Numbered from the stretch's first letter, positions 43,284-51,286 are shown. The stretch is DNA of 64,000 nt from Hymenobacter monticola (GCF_022811645.1 NZ_CP094534.1:4464001-4528000); one strand, 5' to 3'. Notes: generated by a model not told the origin, from the letters alone. Made by a program: numbers and translations.

Positions 43284-44765
43284 ATGCACACTACCGCTTA
43301 CTTTTCCGCCTTTGCCCTTTTTGCCCTCCTAGCCTGCTCGCAGCAGTCGCCTGAATCAGCAACCAAACAGGCTTCAATGGCACCAACTGCCCAGGCACCA
43401 GCTACTAACGCGTTTCCTGAAACCTTCGAGTCGGGCAGCAAAGGCGCTTACGAGGAAGCCGACGAAACGCTGGCTACCGGGGTCTGGCACTTTCAGGACG
43501 CCCTCATCGGAAGCAGCGCCCAAGACCACAAGAATGGCGCCCACGCGGCCCGCCTGCGCAATATGGGCCGGCTTTCGATGCGCTTTAACGCGGTAGCGGG
43601 CGTGCGGCGCATCCGCATTTCGGCGGCGGCCTACGGCTCCGACGGGCCCAGCACCTGGGAGCTGTGGCTGAGCCGCGACGGCGGCCGCACCTACTCGCGC
43701 ACCGGCCAGCCGGTGGTCACGAGCGGGCCCGGCCTGAAAACGCACGTCTTCGCCGGCCTCGCCAACGAGCCCCTGCGGCTGGAAATCCGCAAAACCAGCG
43801 GCCCCAACAACCGGCTTGACATTGACGACATCGTGCTGGAAACCGCCACCGGTCCCGCCGTGGCCGTGGGTGCCGGCGCCGCGGGCGGCTACTTCGAGAA
43901 CCGCGACAAAACGCCTGCTCCCATTACCCAGAACCAAACACCCAACACCCCTAATCCGGCGCCCACTGCTGGTACGGGCACCGGCGTAGCCCAAGACCCC
44001 AACGACAGCAACCTGGCTCTGGGCAACCCCAGCGGCGCTACCTCCGACCCTGCCAACGCCACCAACTACCTGCTGGTGCATCCCGAATTCACCATCGGCT
44101 ACAACGCCAACCGCGGCATCCCCACCTGGGTAAGCTGGCATATCGACAAAGCCGACCTCGGCGAAGCGCCGCGTCAGAACAATTTCCGCCCCGATGCGGC
44201 CCTGCCCCGCCAGTTTTATCAGGTGACGCCCGCCAGCTACGCCCGCTCCGGCTTCGACAAAGGCCACAACTGCCCCAGCGGCGACCGCACCGCCGACCTC
44301 GACGCCAACGCCAACACCTTCCTGATGACCAACATGGTGCCCCAGGCGCCCAAAAACAATCAGCAAGCCTGGGCTCACCTCGAAGAATACGGCCGCAGCC
44401 AGGTGCAGCGCGGCCAGGAAATCTACGTCATCATGGGCAGCTACGGGCGCGGCGGCACCGGCGCCAACGGCTTCGCCCAAACCCTCGACCAGGGCCGCGT
44501 GACCGTGCCCGCCCGCATCTGGAAAGTCATGGTCATCCTGCCCGATGGCACCAACGACCTGCAGCGCCTCGCCACCGGCCCCACCGTGCGCGTGCTGGCC
44601 ATCGACACGCCTAACGACAACAACACCATCAACCCCGACTGGCGGCAGTACCTTACCTCCGTCGATAAAATCGAAGCCGCCACCGGCCTCGACCTGCTCA
44701 GCGCCCTGCCCCGCCCCGTGCAGGCCCGCCTGCAGAAGCTGGTCGACAGCGGCCGCGCCGAATAG
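43284..44765 (+). CDS. Secreted DNA/RNA non-specific endonuclease (NucA family) lipoprotein
   Basis: A 493-residue protein from the ATG at 43284. A lipobox (FALLAC, Cys18) is followed by an N-terminal jelly-roll-like domain (about 45-190), a Pro/Thr-rich linker (208-235), and the nuclease: FDKGHNCPSGDR with the His general base (328; usual DRGH appears as DKGH), then NNQQAWAHLE, where Asn359 and Glu367 match the NucA metal-ligand spacing. It should cut DNA and RNA outside the cell. A promoter-like TATCTTCG (43272-43279) lies 4 bases before the ATG. The HIT-NuiA gene 3.3 kb away could encode its inhibitor. Confidence 0.92.
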   Translation: MHTTAYFSAFALFALLACSQQSPESATKQASMAPTAQAPATNAFPETFESGSKGAYEEADETLATGVWHFQDALIGSSAQDHKNGAHAARLRNMGRLSMRFNAVAGVRRIRISAAAYGSDGPSTWELWLSRDGGRTYSRTGQPVVTSGPGLKTHVFAGLANEPLRLEIRKTSGPNNRLDIDDIVLETATGPAVAVGAGAAGGYFENRDKTPAPITQNQTPNTPNPAPTAGTGTGVAQDPNDSNLALGNPSGATSDPANATNYLLVHPEFTIGYNANRGIPTWVSWHIDKADLGEAPRQNNFRPDAALPRQFYQVTPASYARSGFDKGHNCPSGDRTADLDANANTFLMTNMVPQAPKNNQQAWAHLEEYGRSQVQRGQEIYVIMGSYGRGGTGANGFAQTLDQGRVTVPARIWKVMVILPDGTNDLQRLATGPTVRVLAIDTPNDNNTINPDWRQYLTSVDKIEAATGLDLLSALPRPVQARLQKLVDSGRAE

Positions 44766-44844
44766 CACGAGTACCCCGAAGCTCCGCTTCGGCTCGCGTA
44801 GATGTCGTTCAACGAGCCGAAGCGGAGCTTCGGGGTACTCGTGC
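44765..44844. repeat. Intergenic inverted repeat, type 6 (perfect 32-bp arms)
   Basis: Arms 44765-44796 and 44813-44844 are exact inverted copies (32 bases), with an internal palindrome around GAAGCTCCGCTTC. The loop contains the GTCGTTCAACG core (44804-44814) also seen in the type-4 element. A 42-residue overlapping frame from 44802 is the translation of this repeat, not of a gene. Confidence 0.8.
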
Positions 44845-44861
44845 CATACGCCTCCCTATTC

Positions 44862-45230
44862 ATGCACCAACTTTTCACCTATCTCATTGCCCTGGTGTGG
44901 CTGGCCAACGGCCTGCTCTGCAAAGTGCTGATGCTGGTGCCGCGCCACGCCGCCATTGTGGCCCGTATTTTAGGGACTGAACATGCGCCGCTGATCACCC
45001 GCCTCATCGGGCTGGGCGAAATCGGGATGGCCGTTTGGGTGGTGAGCGGCGTCAAGCCGCGCTGGTGCGCCCTGGCCCAAATCGGGCTTATTCTGTCTAT
45101 GAACACGTTGGAAGCGCTGCTGGCGCCTGACCTGCTGCTGTGGGGCCGCGCCAACGCTTTTTTCGCGGTCCTGTTTTGCTTGCTCATCTACTACCACTCC
45201 TTTAGGGCCGCCCGGCCCTTCCCGGAATAA
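44862..45230 (+). CDS. DoxX-like four-helix membrane protein
   Basis: A 122-residue protein with four membrane helices (LFTYLIALVWLANGLLC, LITRLIGLGEIGMAVWV, LAQIGLILSMNTLEALL, ANAFFAVLFCLLIYYH), the DoxX-like plan. It starts at 44862, after the inverted repeat; an earlier in-frame ATG at 44802 is inside the repeat. It leads an operon with DUF2071, a methyltransferase and another membrane protein. Function unknown. Confidence 0.72.
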   Translation: MHQLFTYLIALVWLANGLLCKVLMLVPRHAAIVARILGTEHAPLITRLIGLGEIGMAVWVVSGVKPRWCALAQIGLILSMNTLEALLAPDLLLWGRANAFFAVLFCLLIYYHSFRAARPFPE

Positions 45231-45241
45231 GCCGCCTGCCC

Positions 45242-45967
45242 ATGCTGTCTTGGCTCAAAACCCACCCTTTTCCGGTCGAAGCCTTTTTCGAGCATTCGCT
45301 GGTGCTCACCTTCGCCGTGCCGCAGGCCGAGTTGCAGGCGCTACTGCCGGCGCCCTTACTGGTCGATACCTTCGCCGAGGGCTGGGGCTTTCTGGCGGTG
45401 GCCTTGGTGCAAACGCGGCATTTGCGCCCCCAGGGATTGCCACAGTGGCTGGGGCAGGACTTTTTTCTGATTGGCTACCGCGCGTTCGTGCGCTACCCCT
45501 CGCCCATCGGCAAGCGCCTGCGAGGCCTTTACATTCTGCGTTCCGAAACCGATAAAAAGCGCATGACGGCCCTGGGCGACCTATTCACCCACTACCGCTA
45601 CCACACCGTCGATATCGCGCAGCAGCAAACCGGCGGCCGCCTGCGCATCGAGTCGCAGCAGGCCAATTTTCACGTTGCGCTGGCCCCGCCCACGCCCGAG
45701 GTGCCGCTGCCGCCCCACTCGCCCTTCGCCACCTGGGCCGAAGCCCGTCGCTTTGCCGGCCCCCTGCCCTTTACCTTTTCGGCCGATGCCCGGGCGGGCC
45801 GTGTGCTGATTGTGGAGGGCGTGCGCGAGCATTGGCAGCCGCAGCCCGTGGCCGTGGAAAGCTACCGGGTTGGCTTTCTCGAACAGCTGGGCTTCAGCCA
45901 ATTGCATCTGGCCAATGCCTTTGCGGTGCACGACATTCCGTATTCGTGGAAAAAAGGCCGCACCTAG
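45242..45967 (+). CDS. DUF2071 (YqjF-like) family protein
   Basis: A 241-residue cytoplasmic protein with the DUF2071 pattern: FFEHSLVLTFAVPQAELQALLPAPL near the start, YRAFVRYPSPIGKRLRGLYILRSETD in the centre, and FLEQLGFSQLHLANAFAVHDIPY at the end. The role of the family is not known to me. It is the second gene of a four-gene operon, 11 bases after the DoxX-like gene. Confidence 0.85.
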   Translation: MLSWLKTHPFPVEAFFEHSLVLTFAVPQAELQALLPAPLLVDTFAEGWGFLAVALVQTRHLRPQGLPQWLGQDFFLIGYRAFVRYPSPIGKRLRGLYILRSETDKKRMTALGDLFTHYRYHTVDIAQQQTGGRLRIESQQANFHVALAPPTPEVPLPPHSPFATWAEARRFAGPLPFTFSADARAGRVLIVEGVREHWQPQPVAVESYRVGFLEQLGFSQLHLANAFAVHDIPYSWKKGRT

Positions 45968-45969
45968 CA

Positions 45970-46734
45970 ATGGAAACCATAAGAAAACCGCTGCAGGGCC
46001 TCTGGAACGTGGTGCGCTTTAACTGGCCGCTCTACCTCGTGGCCGGGGGCGCAGCGCTGGCATTAGCCGGCGTGGGGCTAGCGGGGCCGGCCGCCTGGCG
46101 CCCCTACGCCGGGCTGCTGCTGGCCCTGGCGCTCCTGCCGCTGCTGGTGTCGCTGCTCGTCACGGCCTATGCCTACGACTTTTCGGGCTTGTACCGGTTC
46201 GATTGGCTTTTGAAAGCAAGGCCGGCGCCCACCGCCATACTCACGCTGAGCGCTGGTTTCGACGAAATCAGCGCGCCGCTGGCGCAACATTACCCGACGG
46301 CCAGCTTGCTGGCGGCCGACTTCTACGATGCCGCCCGCCACACCGAAGCGTCCATCGCCCGGGCCCGGCGCGCCTACCCGCCCTACCCCGGCACCCGCGT
46401 GGTAGATACCCGCGCCGCCCTGCCGTTGCCGGCGGGTTCCCTCGATTTGGTCGTGGCCTTTCTGGCGGCCCACGAAATCCGGGACGCCACCGAGCGGGCC
46501 GCCTTCTTCCGGGAAATAGCCCGGGCGCTGGCCCCGGCCGGCACCGTCGTGGTGACCGAACACCTGCGCGACCCGGCCAATTTTCTGGCCTACACCGTCG
46601 GCTTTCTGCATTTTCATTCGCGGCAAGCGTGGCTGGCTACCTTCCAGGCGGCCGGGCTGCGCGTGGAGCGGGAAGTTAAAATCACGCCGTTCATCACCTC
46701 CTTCTTCCTGCGTCCCAATGGTTCTGCAGCTTAA
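45970..46734 (+). CDS. Class I SAM methyltransferase with N-terminal membrane helices
   Basis: A 254-residue protein from 45970. Two membrane helices at residues 20-65 precede a methyltransferase-like domain: TAILTLSAGFDEISAPLAQHYP, LLAADFYD, and the strand/acid pair DLVVAFLAAHEI. It ends with HSRQAWLATFQAAG. The glycine motif is not typical, so SAM binding is a fair inference rather than certain. It overlaps the next gene by 17 bases and lies 3 bases after DUF2071, so all four are co-transcribed. Confidence 0.78.
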   Translation: METIRKPLQGLWNVVRFNWPLYLVAGGAALALAGVGLAGPAAWRPYAGLLLALALLPLLVSLLVTAYAYDFSGLYRFDWLLKARPAPTAILTLSAGFDEISAPLAQHYPTASLLAADFYDAARHTEASIARARRAYPPYPGTRVVDTRAALPLPAGSLDLVVAFLAAHEIRDATERAAFFREIARALAPAGTVVVTEHLRDPANFLAYTVGFLHFHSRQAWLATFQAAGLRVEREVKITPFITSFFLRPNGSAA

Positions 46735-47119
46735 AGCCACCGGCTTTTTTCTTATCGTTTTGGCGCTGCTGCACGCGGCATTTGCCCGCTACTTCAACTG
46801 GCGCACCGAATTCGCCGCCGTCAGTCTTATCAACCGGCAGATGATGTACGTGCACACGTTCTTCATCGCCTTCACCGTGCTGCTCATGGGCCTGCTTTGC
46901 CTCACCTCGGCCGCCGAGCTGGTGGGCACGCCGTTGGGCCGGCGGGTGGCGCTGGGCTGCGGCGCGTTTTGGCTGGCGCGGCTGCTGGTCCAGTTTTTCG
47001 GTTACTCACCTGCGCTTTGGCGCGGCAAGCGGTTCGAAACCATCGTGCACGTGGCCTTCGTCAGCTTCTGGAGCTACCTGAGCGCCCTTTTCCTGCTGGT
47101 GGGGTTAGGCCGCAGCTGA
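46718..47119 (+). CDS. Four-helix membrane protein of unknown function
   Basis: A 133-residue protein with four membrane helices and a His/Arg-bearing loop (HAAFARYFNWRTEF). It overlaps the methyltransferase gene by 17 bases, so its synthesis is likely coupled. Together with the DoxX-like gene, the operon has a membrane protein at each end. No family recognised. Confidence 0.7.
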   Translation: MVLQLKATGFFLIVLALLHAAFARYFNWRTEFAAVSLINRQMMYVHTFFIAFTVLLMGLLCLTSAAELVGTPLGRRVALGCGAFWLARLLVQFFGYSPALWRGKRFETIVHVAFVSFWSYLSALFLLVGLGRS

Positions 47120-47133
47120 GCAAAGCCGTTGCG

Positions 47134-47967
47134 TTAGCTCCGCTTTGCCGCCAAAAAGCGGGTTACCTCACGCACGTATTTGTCGCCGTACGCGGCCTCG
47201 CTCAGGCGGTAGAAACCCTCCTGGTGCCCGCCCTCGAAGCAGAGCACCTGCCGGCGCTGGCGCCAGCGGCGGGGTTGGCGGGCTACGGCCACCGAATCGG
47301 CCAGCGGCGTGTTTACATCGGCGGTGCCGCCTACCAGCAGCCAGGGGCAATGCACCCGGCGCGCCACCAAGGCGTAGTCGGCCGCCTCGGCGGGCAAGGA
47401 TACCACCTTCTGGCTGCGCTGCAAAGCGGCGGCCGCCAGCCGCTGCGGACTGGCTACGTAGCCCTCGGCAATGAGGAAGTCACATTTGCTGGTGGCGGCC
47501 ACTTCCGACCCCATGATGGTGCCCATTGAGAAGCCGATGATGCCCGTGTGGCTGCGCGGGTAGCGCTGCCGGGCATCGGCCAGCACGGTGCGCAGGTCGG
47601 TGCTGAATTCGGGGTAATAAAGTTGCTGCCGGTCGATGGCGAAGTCGCTGCTGTGCCCAAAACCGCGGTAGTCGAACATATATACCCGGTAGCCGCCCTG
47701 GCTCAAGGCCCGTGCCTGGTGCAGGAAGTACGACATGTTGTTCATGTCGCCGTAGGCCATCACCATGGTGGTGTGGCGGTCGGGCACGTTGGCGGCGGGC
47801 TCCACTATCCAGCCAGCCAGCTGGGCGTGGTCGGGCGTGGCAAGGAAAGTGGTCTGGTAGCGCAGGCCCAGCGAGTCGGGGGTGGCTACCCAGTCGCGGC
47901 TGGGCTTGAGGGCCCAGGCCCAATTGTTAAGCAACAGGAAACAACCTAACAGTAGCAAACGGCGCAT
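47134..47967 (-). CDS. Alpha/beta hydrolase (serine) with signal peptide
   Basis: A 277-residue protein with an N-terminal signal (LLLLGCFLLLNNWAWA). It has nucleophile Ser147 in GFSMG, an early HxD-type strand (FDYRGFGHSSD) and GGHQEGF with the catalytic His. This fits a peptidase S9/BAAT-type hydrolase of the envelope. It faces the operon above (convergent, 14-base gap). Confidence 0.85.
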   Translation of the reverse strand: MRRLLLLGCFLLLNNWAWALKPSRDWVATPDSLGLRYQTTFLATPDHAQLAGWIVEPAANVPDRHTTMVMAYGDMNNMSYFLHQARALSQGGYRVYMFDYRGFGHSSDFAIDRQQLYYPEFSTDLRTVLADARQRYPRSHTGIIGFSMGTIMGSEVAATSKCDFLIAEGYVASPQRLAAAALQRSQKVVSLPAEAADYALVARRVHCPWLLVGGTADVNTPLADSVAVARQPRRWRQRRQVLCFEGGHQEGFYRLSEAAYGDKYVREVTRFLAAKRS

Positions 47968-47981
47968 AATCAGAACAAAAC

Positions 47982-48020
47982 AGGGGTGAAAGACTGACCT
48001 ACAGACAGCCTTTCACCCCT
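47982..48020 (-). terminator. Terminator of the HIT-NuiA gene
   Basis: AGGGGTGAAAG (47982-47992) pairs exactly with CTTTCACCCCT (48010-48020); on the minus strand GTTTTGTT follows. It ends the HIT-NuiA gene just before the hydrolase start. Confidence 0.8.
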
Positions 48021-48066
48021 ACCGTTGCAGCTTGCCTTAACTAAAAGCAGCTTTATTGCCGCCCTA

Positions 48067-48906
48067 TCAGGTTTCGGTCAGCACCGTTTTGAAGCCGGCC
48101 AGGGTGCCGTCCATCGTCCGGCCTAGGGCATAGGCGTGGATTTGCGGGCCCTTGCCCACGCGGTACACCTGCGTGCCGTCCATGTCCTGTTTCATAAACA
48201 TTTGCAGGCCCTTGTAGCGGTTGGAAAGCGCCACGTCGTTCAGCACGCCGTCGTCGGAGGTGTGGTTGCGCAGGAACTGCGTGAGCTCCACGGTTTCCAC
48301 TTTGGCATCGGCGGGCTCGCCCAGCAGCTTGAGCAGCAGGGCGTTGCTCAGCTCGCCGCCCGGCGCGGCGTAGGCCACGGCTTCGAGCGGGGCGTCCGAC
48401 TCGCTCAGGAAGTGTAGGCCGGCTACTTGTTTCTGCAGCTCCGGCGGCACGGGTGCGCCAGCTCCGGCGCCCGATTTGGCGGCGCTTTTGGCCTCGTCCA
48501 AGCCGCTGCCACCGTCTACTTTGGCGGCAATGGCGGCGGCTAATTCCTGCATGCGGGCCTCGGGCACCTTGATTTTAGGGTTGGTGAAGTTGAGGTCCTG
48601 CACCGTTTGCATGGGTATCAGGTGGATGTGGGCGTGTGGCACCTCCAGCCCAATCACGGCCACGCCCACGCGCTTGCAGGGCACGGCGGCTTTCAATCCC
48701 TTGGCCACGCGCTGGGCAAACACGTGCAGACCCGCCAGTTCATCAGCCGGCAAGTCGAAAATGTAGTCAACTTCCTTCTTGGGAATCACCAGCACGTGGC
48801 CCTCCACCAAGGGCGTGATGTCGAGAAATGCCAGGTGGCGGCCGTCTTCGGCTACTTTAAACGCCGGAAGCTCGCCGGAAACAATGCGGGAGAAAATGGA
48901 AGGCAT
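48067..48906 (-). CDS. Fusion: HIT (histidine triad) hydrolase domain + nuclease A inhibitor (NuiA) domain
   Basis: A 279-residue protein with two domains. Residues 1-128 are a HIT domain with HAHIH (91-95), a nucleotide hydrolase or transferase of the Hint type. After a Gly/Ala-rich linker (129-155) the rest matches the nuclease A inhibitor family: GLHFLSESDAPLEAV near residue 163 against GLLFMSESEYPFEV of Anabaena NuiA (recalled), and QVYRVGKGPQIHAYALGRT at the end. Glu169 and the C-terminal Thr279 stand where NuiA has Glu24 and Thr135, the residues I recall as contacting the NucA metal site. The start at 48906 is fixed by the HIT family start. Confidence 0.9.
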   Translation of the reverse strand: MPSIFSRIVSGELPAFKVAEDGRHLAFLDITPLVEGHVLVIPKKEVDYIFDLPADELAGLHVFAQRVAKGLKAAVPCKRVGVAVIGLEVPHAHIHLIPMQTVQDLNFTNPKIKVPEARMQELAAAIAAKVDGGSGLDEAKSAAKSGAGAGAPVPPELQKQVAGLHFLSESDAPLEAVAYAAPGGELSNALLLKLLGEPADAKVETVELTQFLRNHTSDDGVLNDVALSNRYKGLQMFMKQDMDGTQVYRVGKGPQIHAYALGRTMDGTLAGFKTVLTET

Positions 48907-49004
48907 GCGGTATTGCTTGGTTGTTGGTGCTTGGTGCATGGCTGCAAAGCCAGCGCTGATGACGCAAATAACGACTTTCGGAATGAAGCAAACCCATAAA
49001 AAAA

Positions 49005-49026
49005 GGCAGCTCCATTCGGAACTGCC
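49005..49026 (-). terminator. greA terminator
   Basis: A 9-pair stem with one mismatch (GGCAGCTCC / GGAACTGCC) and a 4-base loop; on the minus strand seven Ts follow (48998-49004). Confidence 0.8.
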
Positions 49027-49074
49027 CTTCTGCGAATGCCAGGCACCAATAACTAAGCACCAAGCACCAATTAA

Positions 49075-49551
49075 CTACCGCGTAATCTCCAGAATCTCGA
49101 ACTGCAGCTTGCCGGCGGGCACCGTGATTTCGGCCGTGTCGCCGGCCGATTTGCCGAGCAGGCCCTTGCCGATGGGCGACTTCACCGAGATTTTGCCGGC
49201 GGCCAGGTTGGCTTCTTCCTCGGCTACCAGGGTGTAGTTGAGCACCATGTTGTTTTTCAGGTTTTTCAGCTTCACCTTGCTCATGATGAGCACCTTGCTG
49301 AAATCCATGTTGGTTTCGTCGATGAGGCGGGCGTTGCCCACCACCTCTTCGAGCTTGGAAATTTTGAGTTCCAGCAGGCCCTGGGCGTCTTTGGCGGCGT
49401 CGTACTCGGCGTTCTCGCTCAGGTCGCCTTTGTCGCGGGCTTCGCGCAGGTCTTCGGCGGCCTTGGCCCGGCCCCGGATTTTGAGGTCCTGGAGTTCGTC
49501 CTTCAGTTTTTGCAGGCCTTCGGCGGTGTAATAATTGATGGTGCTGGCCAT
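49075..49551 (-). CDS. greA: Transcription elongation factor GreA
   Basis: A 158-residue GreA: the N-terminal coiled-coil (EGLQKLKDELQDLKIRG...ARDKGDLSENAEYDAAKD) with the acidic tip, and the C-terminal FKBP-like domain (SPIGKGLLGKSAGD). It rescues backtracked RNA polymerase by cutting the nascent RNA. The size and start (MASTINYYT) are as expected. An intrinsic-terminator-like hairpin at 49587-49617 lies between its ATG and a promoter box at 49635-49642. Confidence 0.95.
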   Translation of the reverse strand: MASTINYYTAEGLQKLKDELQDLKIRGRAKAAEDLREARDKGDLSENAEYDAAKDAQGLLELKISKLEEVVGNARLIDETNMDFSKVLIMSKVKLKNLKNNMVLNYTLVAEEEANLAAGKISVKSPIGKGLLGKSAGDTAEITVPAGKLQFEILEITR

Positions 49552-49586
49552 GGGAATTGTAGCTTGACGGTTTGGCTAAAAAGCAA

Positions 49587-49617
49587 GGAGAACGGCTGGC
49601 ACTGCCAACCGTTCTCC
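49587..49617 (-). terminator. Hairpin with T-tract between the dehydrogenase and greA genes
   Basis: GGAGAACGG (49587-49595) pairs with CCGTTCTCC (49609-49617), extended inward by three pairs after one mismatch. On the minus strand it is followed by TTGCTTTTTAG. It may end the dehydrogenase transcript or serve as a leader attenuator for greA, since a -7 box lies at 49635-49642. Confidence 0.75.
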
Positions 49618-49634
49618 CTTCTGTAGGTTCGAGA

Positions 49635-49642
49635 CAAAGATA
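49635..49642 (-). promoter_or_regulatory. TAnnTTTG box upstream of greA
   Basis: On the minus strand it reads TATCTTTG, an exact consensus match, 84 bases before the greA ATG; the hairpin at 49587-49617 would be in the leader. Confidence 0.5.
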
Positions 49643-49653
49643 CGCAAAACGAA

Positions 49654-50619
49654 TTAGCTCCCCGCTACTCTGCCCAACTCGCCAGCCCGAAACGCCCTAA
49701 TTTTCTTTACCAGCACCTCGTTGATGCGCCGGTAGCTCTCGTGCGTCCAGCCGCCCACGTGCGGCGTGAGCACCACGTTGGGCGCCTGCCGCAGAAAATC
49801 AAAGTTGGCCTGTTGGCCGGGCGTCAGCGTGCTGAGCTTTTCGTTGTCAAGCACATCGAGCGCCGCGCCCCGCACCCGGCCGCTTTGCAACGCTCCCACC
49901 AGCGCCGCGTGGTCGAGCACTTCACCCCGGGCCGTGTTCAGCAGCCAGATAGGCCGTGCGAAACCGGCCAGCAGCGTCTCATTCACGAAATGGTGGTTGG
50001 CTTTGGAATAAGGAATGTGCAGGCTGAGCACGTCGGCGCGGGCCTGCAGCTCGGCCGGGCCCACCAGTTCGGCATTGTCATCGGAAGCAATAGAAGAGTC
50101 TACATCGTGCGCCAGCACCGTGCAGCCAAAAGCGCCCAGCCGCCGCGCAAACGCCCGCCCCATGTGCCCGTAGCCCAGCAAACCGATGGTTTTGCCCCCT
50201 ACTTCCTCGCCCCGGTTGGCTTCGCGGTGCCACTCGCCGCGCCGCACCTCGCCATCGGCCCGCACGATGTTGCGGAAAAGCGCCAGCAGCAGCCCCACGG
50301 CAAACTCTCCCACCGCGTCGCGGTTGCCCTCCGGCGCATTGAGCAGCGTCACGCCGGCGGCCAACATGGCGGCTTCGTCGATGTTGTCGGTGCCGGCGCC
50401 GGCGCGGGCCACGTAGCGCAGCTGCGGTCCATGGGCCAGCAGGTCGGCCGTCACGCGCAGCTTGCTGCGCACCACCAGGCCCTCGTAGGGCCGGGCGGCC
50501 AGCGCGGCGGGAATTTCGGCTGCCGTTAGCTCCGGCTGGTAGTCCGCCGCCACGCCGATTTCGGTCAGCAGCGGCAGCAGCGAATGGTGCATTTCGTCGA
50601 CGACGAGGCAGAAGCTCAT
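49654..50619 (-). CDS. NAD-dependent 2-hydroxyacid dehydrogenase (phosphoglycerate dehydrogenase-like)
   Basis: A 321-residue member of the D-isomer-specific 2-hydroxyacid dehydrogenase family: ARAGAGTDNID, the NAD motif GLLGYGHMG, catalytic Arg in LNTARGEVLD, a Glu further on and His in TPHVGGWTHES. The lack of an ACT domain and the size suit a short phosphoglycerate dehydrogenase or glyoxylate-like reductase; substrate not clear. It is third after ksgA and the DUF4412-like gene, 9 bases after the latter. Confidence 0.88.
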   Translation of the reverse strand: MSFCLVVDEMHHSLLPLLTEIGVAADYQPELTAAEIPAALAARPYEGLVVRSKLRVTADLLAHGPQLRYVARAGAGTDNIDEAAMLAAGVTLLNAPEGNRDAVGEFAVGLLLALFRNIVRADGEVRRGEWHREANRGEEVGGKTIGLLGYGHMGRAFARRLGAFGCTVLAHDVDSSIASDDNAELVGPAELQARADVLSLHIPYSKANHHFVNETLLAGFARPIWLLNTARGEVLDHAALVGALQSGRVRGAALDVLDNEKLSTLTPGQQANFDFLRQAPNVVLTPHVGGWTHESYRRINEVLVKKIRAFRAGELGRVAGS

Positions 50620-50628
50620 GAGTGCGAT

Positions 50629-51243
50629 TTACTTGGCCAGAGATGTTTCCGTGAAGTCGGCAGCGGCCAGCGGCATGGCTTGCACCGATGTGGCTTCGCT
50701 AACCATGGAAAACCCCTGTTTGCGGTTGGTCACCACAAATTTCAGCGGCAGCGCCCCGTTGCTGGCTTTCAGATAAGTAGCCCAGTCGCCCATCTGGTGC
50801 TTGGCGAAAGGCGCGGGGTTTACGCGCACTTTGGGCGAGAAGTAATAAACGGTGGTGTTGCCATCGGAATCAATTTGCAGGCTCTGGCAGGCGTAACCGG
50901 CAATGGTGACTTTTTCGGCCAGGGGCTTCACCACCGCGCCGGGCGTACCCGCGTTGGCGTCCATTACCGTGGGCGTGCCATTCATGAAGAACTGAAACTT
51001 GTTGGTGCTGCCATTGTACAGCTCCAGCATCTGCTTCTTTTCGGTGTACGCCTTGTAATTGTCCCCGCTGATGTAATACAGATTTTCGCTCCCCAGCATG
51101 GGGCTGAGCCTGTCGGTAATGTCCTTGCCGTCGAGCGTCGAGAACGAATTGTGGTAAACAATTTTACCGCTGAACCAAGGTCCATCGGCGGCCATTTTAA
51201 AGGAAAACAGCAGCACGGAGGCGGCGAGTAGCGTTTTTTTCAT
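50629..51243 (-). CDS. Secreted DUF4412-like protein
   Basis: A 204-residue protein with a short signal peptide (KKTLLAASVLLFSFKMAA). Its body is a lipoprotein-binding-like beta domain: ENLYYISGDNYKAYTEKKQML, GYACQSLQIDSDGNTTVYYFSPKVRVNP and LPLKFVV, which fits DUF4412/GLPGLI-type proteins that are common in Bacteroidota envelopes. Function unknown. It lies between ksgA (43 bases) and the dehydrogenase (9 bases). Confidence 0.72.
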   Translation of the reverse strand: MKKTLLAASVLLFSFKMAADGPWFSGKIVYHNSFSTLDGKDITDRLSPMLGSENLYYISGDNYKAYTEKKQMLELYNGSTNKFQFFMNGTPTVMDANAGTPGAVVKPLAEKVTIAGYACQSLQIDSDGNTTVYYFSPKVRVNPAPFAKHQMGDWATYLKASNGALPLKFVVTNRKQGFSMVSEATSVQAMPLAAADFTETSLAK

Positions 51244-51286
51244 TGTTGAGCAAAAAAGGGATGGGGTGATTTAAAACGCCGCGAAG

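Noticed and set aside
44802..44861. Upstream extension of the DoxX-like frame
   Set aside because: It is a translation of the type-6 repeat.
43284..48906. Nuclease and HIT-NuiA as a classic toxin-antitoxin pair
   Set aside because: The genes are on different strands and 3.3 kb apart, and the nuclease has a secretion signal, so only a looser functional link is proposed.
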